Origin: JBOGXB01 sp050694215 | Lineage (GTDB): Bacteria > Actinomycetota > CADDZG01 > WHSQ01 | NCBI GenBank assembly: GCA_050694215.1 | Contig: JBOGXB010000089.1 | Span: 1 to 6,803, forward strand | Length of the DNA stretch: 6,803 nucleotides | Reading direction: 5' to 3' | In this document: piece after piece, positions 6,023 to 6,803 of the stretch | Layout of the letters: each line of letters opens with the position of its first letter | Numbering within the stretch: position 1 is the first letter of the stretch | Program-made: the position numbers and the translations under genes | The notes under the pieces: generated by a model | Told to the model about the DNA's origin: nothing | The model's database searches: none | Seen by the model: the letters and a program-made list of their open reading frames with translations, nothing else

Positions 6023-6803
6023 CCGGCTACCGGCTCCATGGAGCGCCCCGCCTCTCGCTCGGCCCACAGCTTCCTCTTGTCCTCGAGCCTCAGATGGCAT
6101 GCGTCGGGATGATCTCCCCCGCGATCCTTCAGCTCGGGGATGTCCCTATCGCACGGTTCGAACCGGTGGGGGCAGCGTGGATGGAAGGCGCATCCGCTCG
6201 GGACTTTGATGAGGGACGGAGGTGAGCCGGTGATCGGCACCAGCCTCGTCCCCCTCTGATCGACGTGGGGGATCGATTCGAGAAGCCCCCACGCGTAGGG
6301 ATGCAGCGGCTCGTTGAAGACCTCCTCGCGGCTGCCGAGCTCTACCGCCCTCCCCGCGTACATGACCATCACGGTCTGAGCCACGTCGGAGACGACACCG
6401 AGATCGTGCGTGATCAAGATGACTCCCACGTTGAACTCGGTCTTGAGTCGGTCGATGAGCTCGAGGATCTGCGCCTGGACCGTCACGTCGAGAGCGGTCG
6501 TGGGCTCGTCCGCGATCAAGAGGTCGGGGTTGTGAGCCAGGGCCATGGCGATCATCGCTCGTTGCCGCATCCCGCCCGAGTACTGATGCGGGAAATCCTT
6601 GAAGCGGGCCTCGGGTCTGGGGATGCCGACCGCCTTCAGCAGCTCCACGGTGCGGTCTTCGGCCTGCTTCTTGGATGCGTCGTCGTGGGCGCGGATGGCC
6701 TCGACGATCTGATCGCCGACCCGATACATCGGATGCAGACAGGCGAACGGGTCCTGGAAGATCATCGAGAGCTCCTTGCCCCTGACCTTCCGCATCTCCT
6801 CCT
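6019..6803 (-). CDS. oppD: Oligopeptide/dipeptide ABC transporter ATP-binding protein (OppD/DppD type), 5' end outside window
   Basis: First ATPase subunit of the peptide importer, partial. The frame is open through the right edge: the codons before the Met at 6795 encode Glu-Glu, and Walker A is missing, so the true start lies beyond 6803. The visible part begins just before the Q-loop (MIFQDPFACLHPMYRVG; most relatives have SLNP where this has CLHP). It continues with signature SGGMRQRAMIA (about 6580-6548), Walker B LLIADEP, D-loop TALD and H-loop ITHDLG. The C-terminal oligopeptide-transporter region carries GCAFHPRCPHRFEPC plus a later DACHL. That gives four cysteines spaced C-x5-C-x6-C-x17-C, which matches the [4Fe-4S] cluster pattern described for some OppD/DppD proteins. 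The stop overlaps the oppF start by 4 bp, so the two are translationally coupled. Permease and binding-protein genes are expected upstream, outside the window. Confidence 0.93.
   Translation of the reverse strand, partial: EEMRKVRGKELSMIFQDPFACLHPMYRVGDQIVEAIRAHDDASKKQAEDRTVELLKAVGIPRPEARFKDFPHQYSGGMRQRAMIAMALAHNPDLLIADEPTTALDVTVQAQILELIDRLKTEFNVGVILITHDLGVVSDVAQTVMVMYAGRAVELGSREEVFNEPLHPYAWGLLESIPHVDQRGTRLVPITGSPPSLIKVPSGCAFHPRCPHRFEPCDRDIPELKDRGGDHPDACHLRLEDKRKLWAEREAGRSMEPVAG

Noticed and set aside
6023..6100. 26-residue N-terminal extension of the oppF-like protein
   Set aside because: It overlaps the end of oppD by about 80 bp and has no family similarity; the ATGA overlap at 6019-6022 gives the normal start.
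6793..6795. ATG at 6795 as the start of oppD
   Set aside because: The frame continues upstream with Glu-Glu and the Walker A motif is missing, so this Met is internal.

Overview
The window is gene-dense, GC-rich bacterial chromosome with GTG starts, 4-bp gene overlaps and what looks like a leaderless start. These traits, together with the style of the seryl-tRNA synthetase (a TGTSEVAL motif), suggest an Actinomycetota genome, possibly a deep-branching one. That placement is an inference; no marker here fixes the lineage. There is no phage, IS, toxin or CRISPR signature. The content is housekeeping and metabolic.

Left block (1-2008, minus strand): a DUF4446 membrane-anchored protein, serS (seryl-tRNA synthetase) and a tRNA-Ser(UGA) gene lie head-to-tail, so the synthetase sits directly upstream of one of its own substrates. 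Two small hairpins lie between serS and the tRNA. Beyond the tRNA 3' end, bases 1-94 hold no gene, only an imperfect hairpin that contains an 11-bp copy of the tRNA anticodon arm.

Middle block (2033-3966, plus strand): larB and larC overlap by 4 bp. They encode the first and last enzymes of nickel-pincer nucleotide (NPN) cofactor synthesis, the cofactor of lactate racemase (LarA) and related enzymes. LarC is one uninterrupted frame. LarE, the sulfur-inserting enzyme, and a LarA-type user are not in the window. larB is divergent from the DUF4446-serS block across only 24 bp. That gap contains two overlapping, oppositely oriented -10-like hexamers, and larB appears to be leaderless.

Right block (4010-6803, minus strand): transcription runs from a 5'-truncated OppD/DppD-type ATPase, through an overlapping OppF/DppF-type ATPase, to a DUF1028 protein (Ntn-hydrolase-like, with a C-terminal putative peptidoglycan-binding domain). 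This is the distal end of an oligopeptide/dipeptide ABC importer operon whose permeases and binding protein presumably lie beyond base 6803. The DUF1028 protein may process the imported peptides or cell-wall fragments. This block converges on larC across 43 bp.

Nothing here is clearly a wholly new system. The points most worth checking are the compact divergent promoter, the serS/tRNA-Ser linkage with its anticodon-arm copy, the incomplete lar set, and the pairing of the peptide importer with DUF1028.
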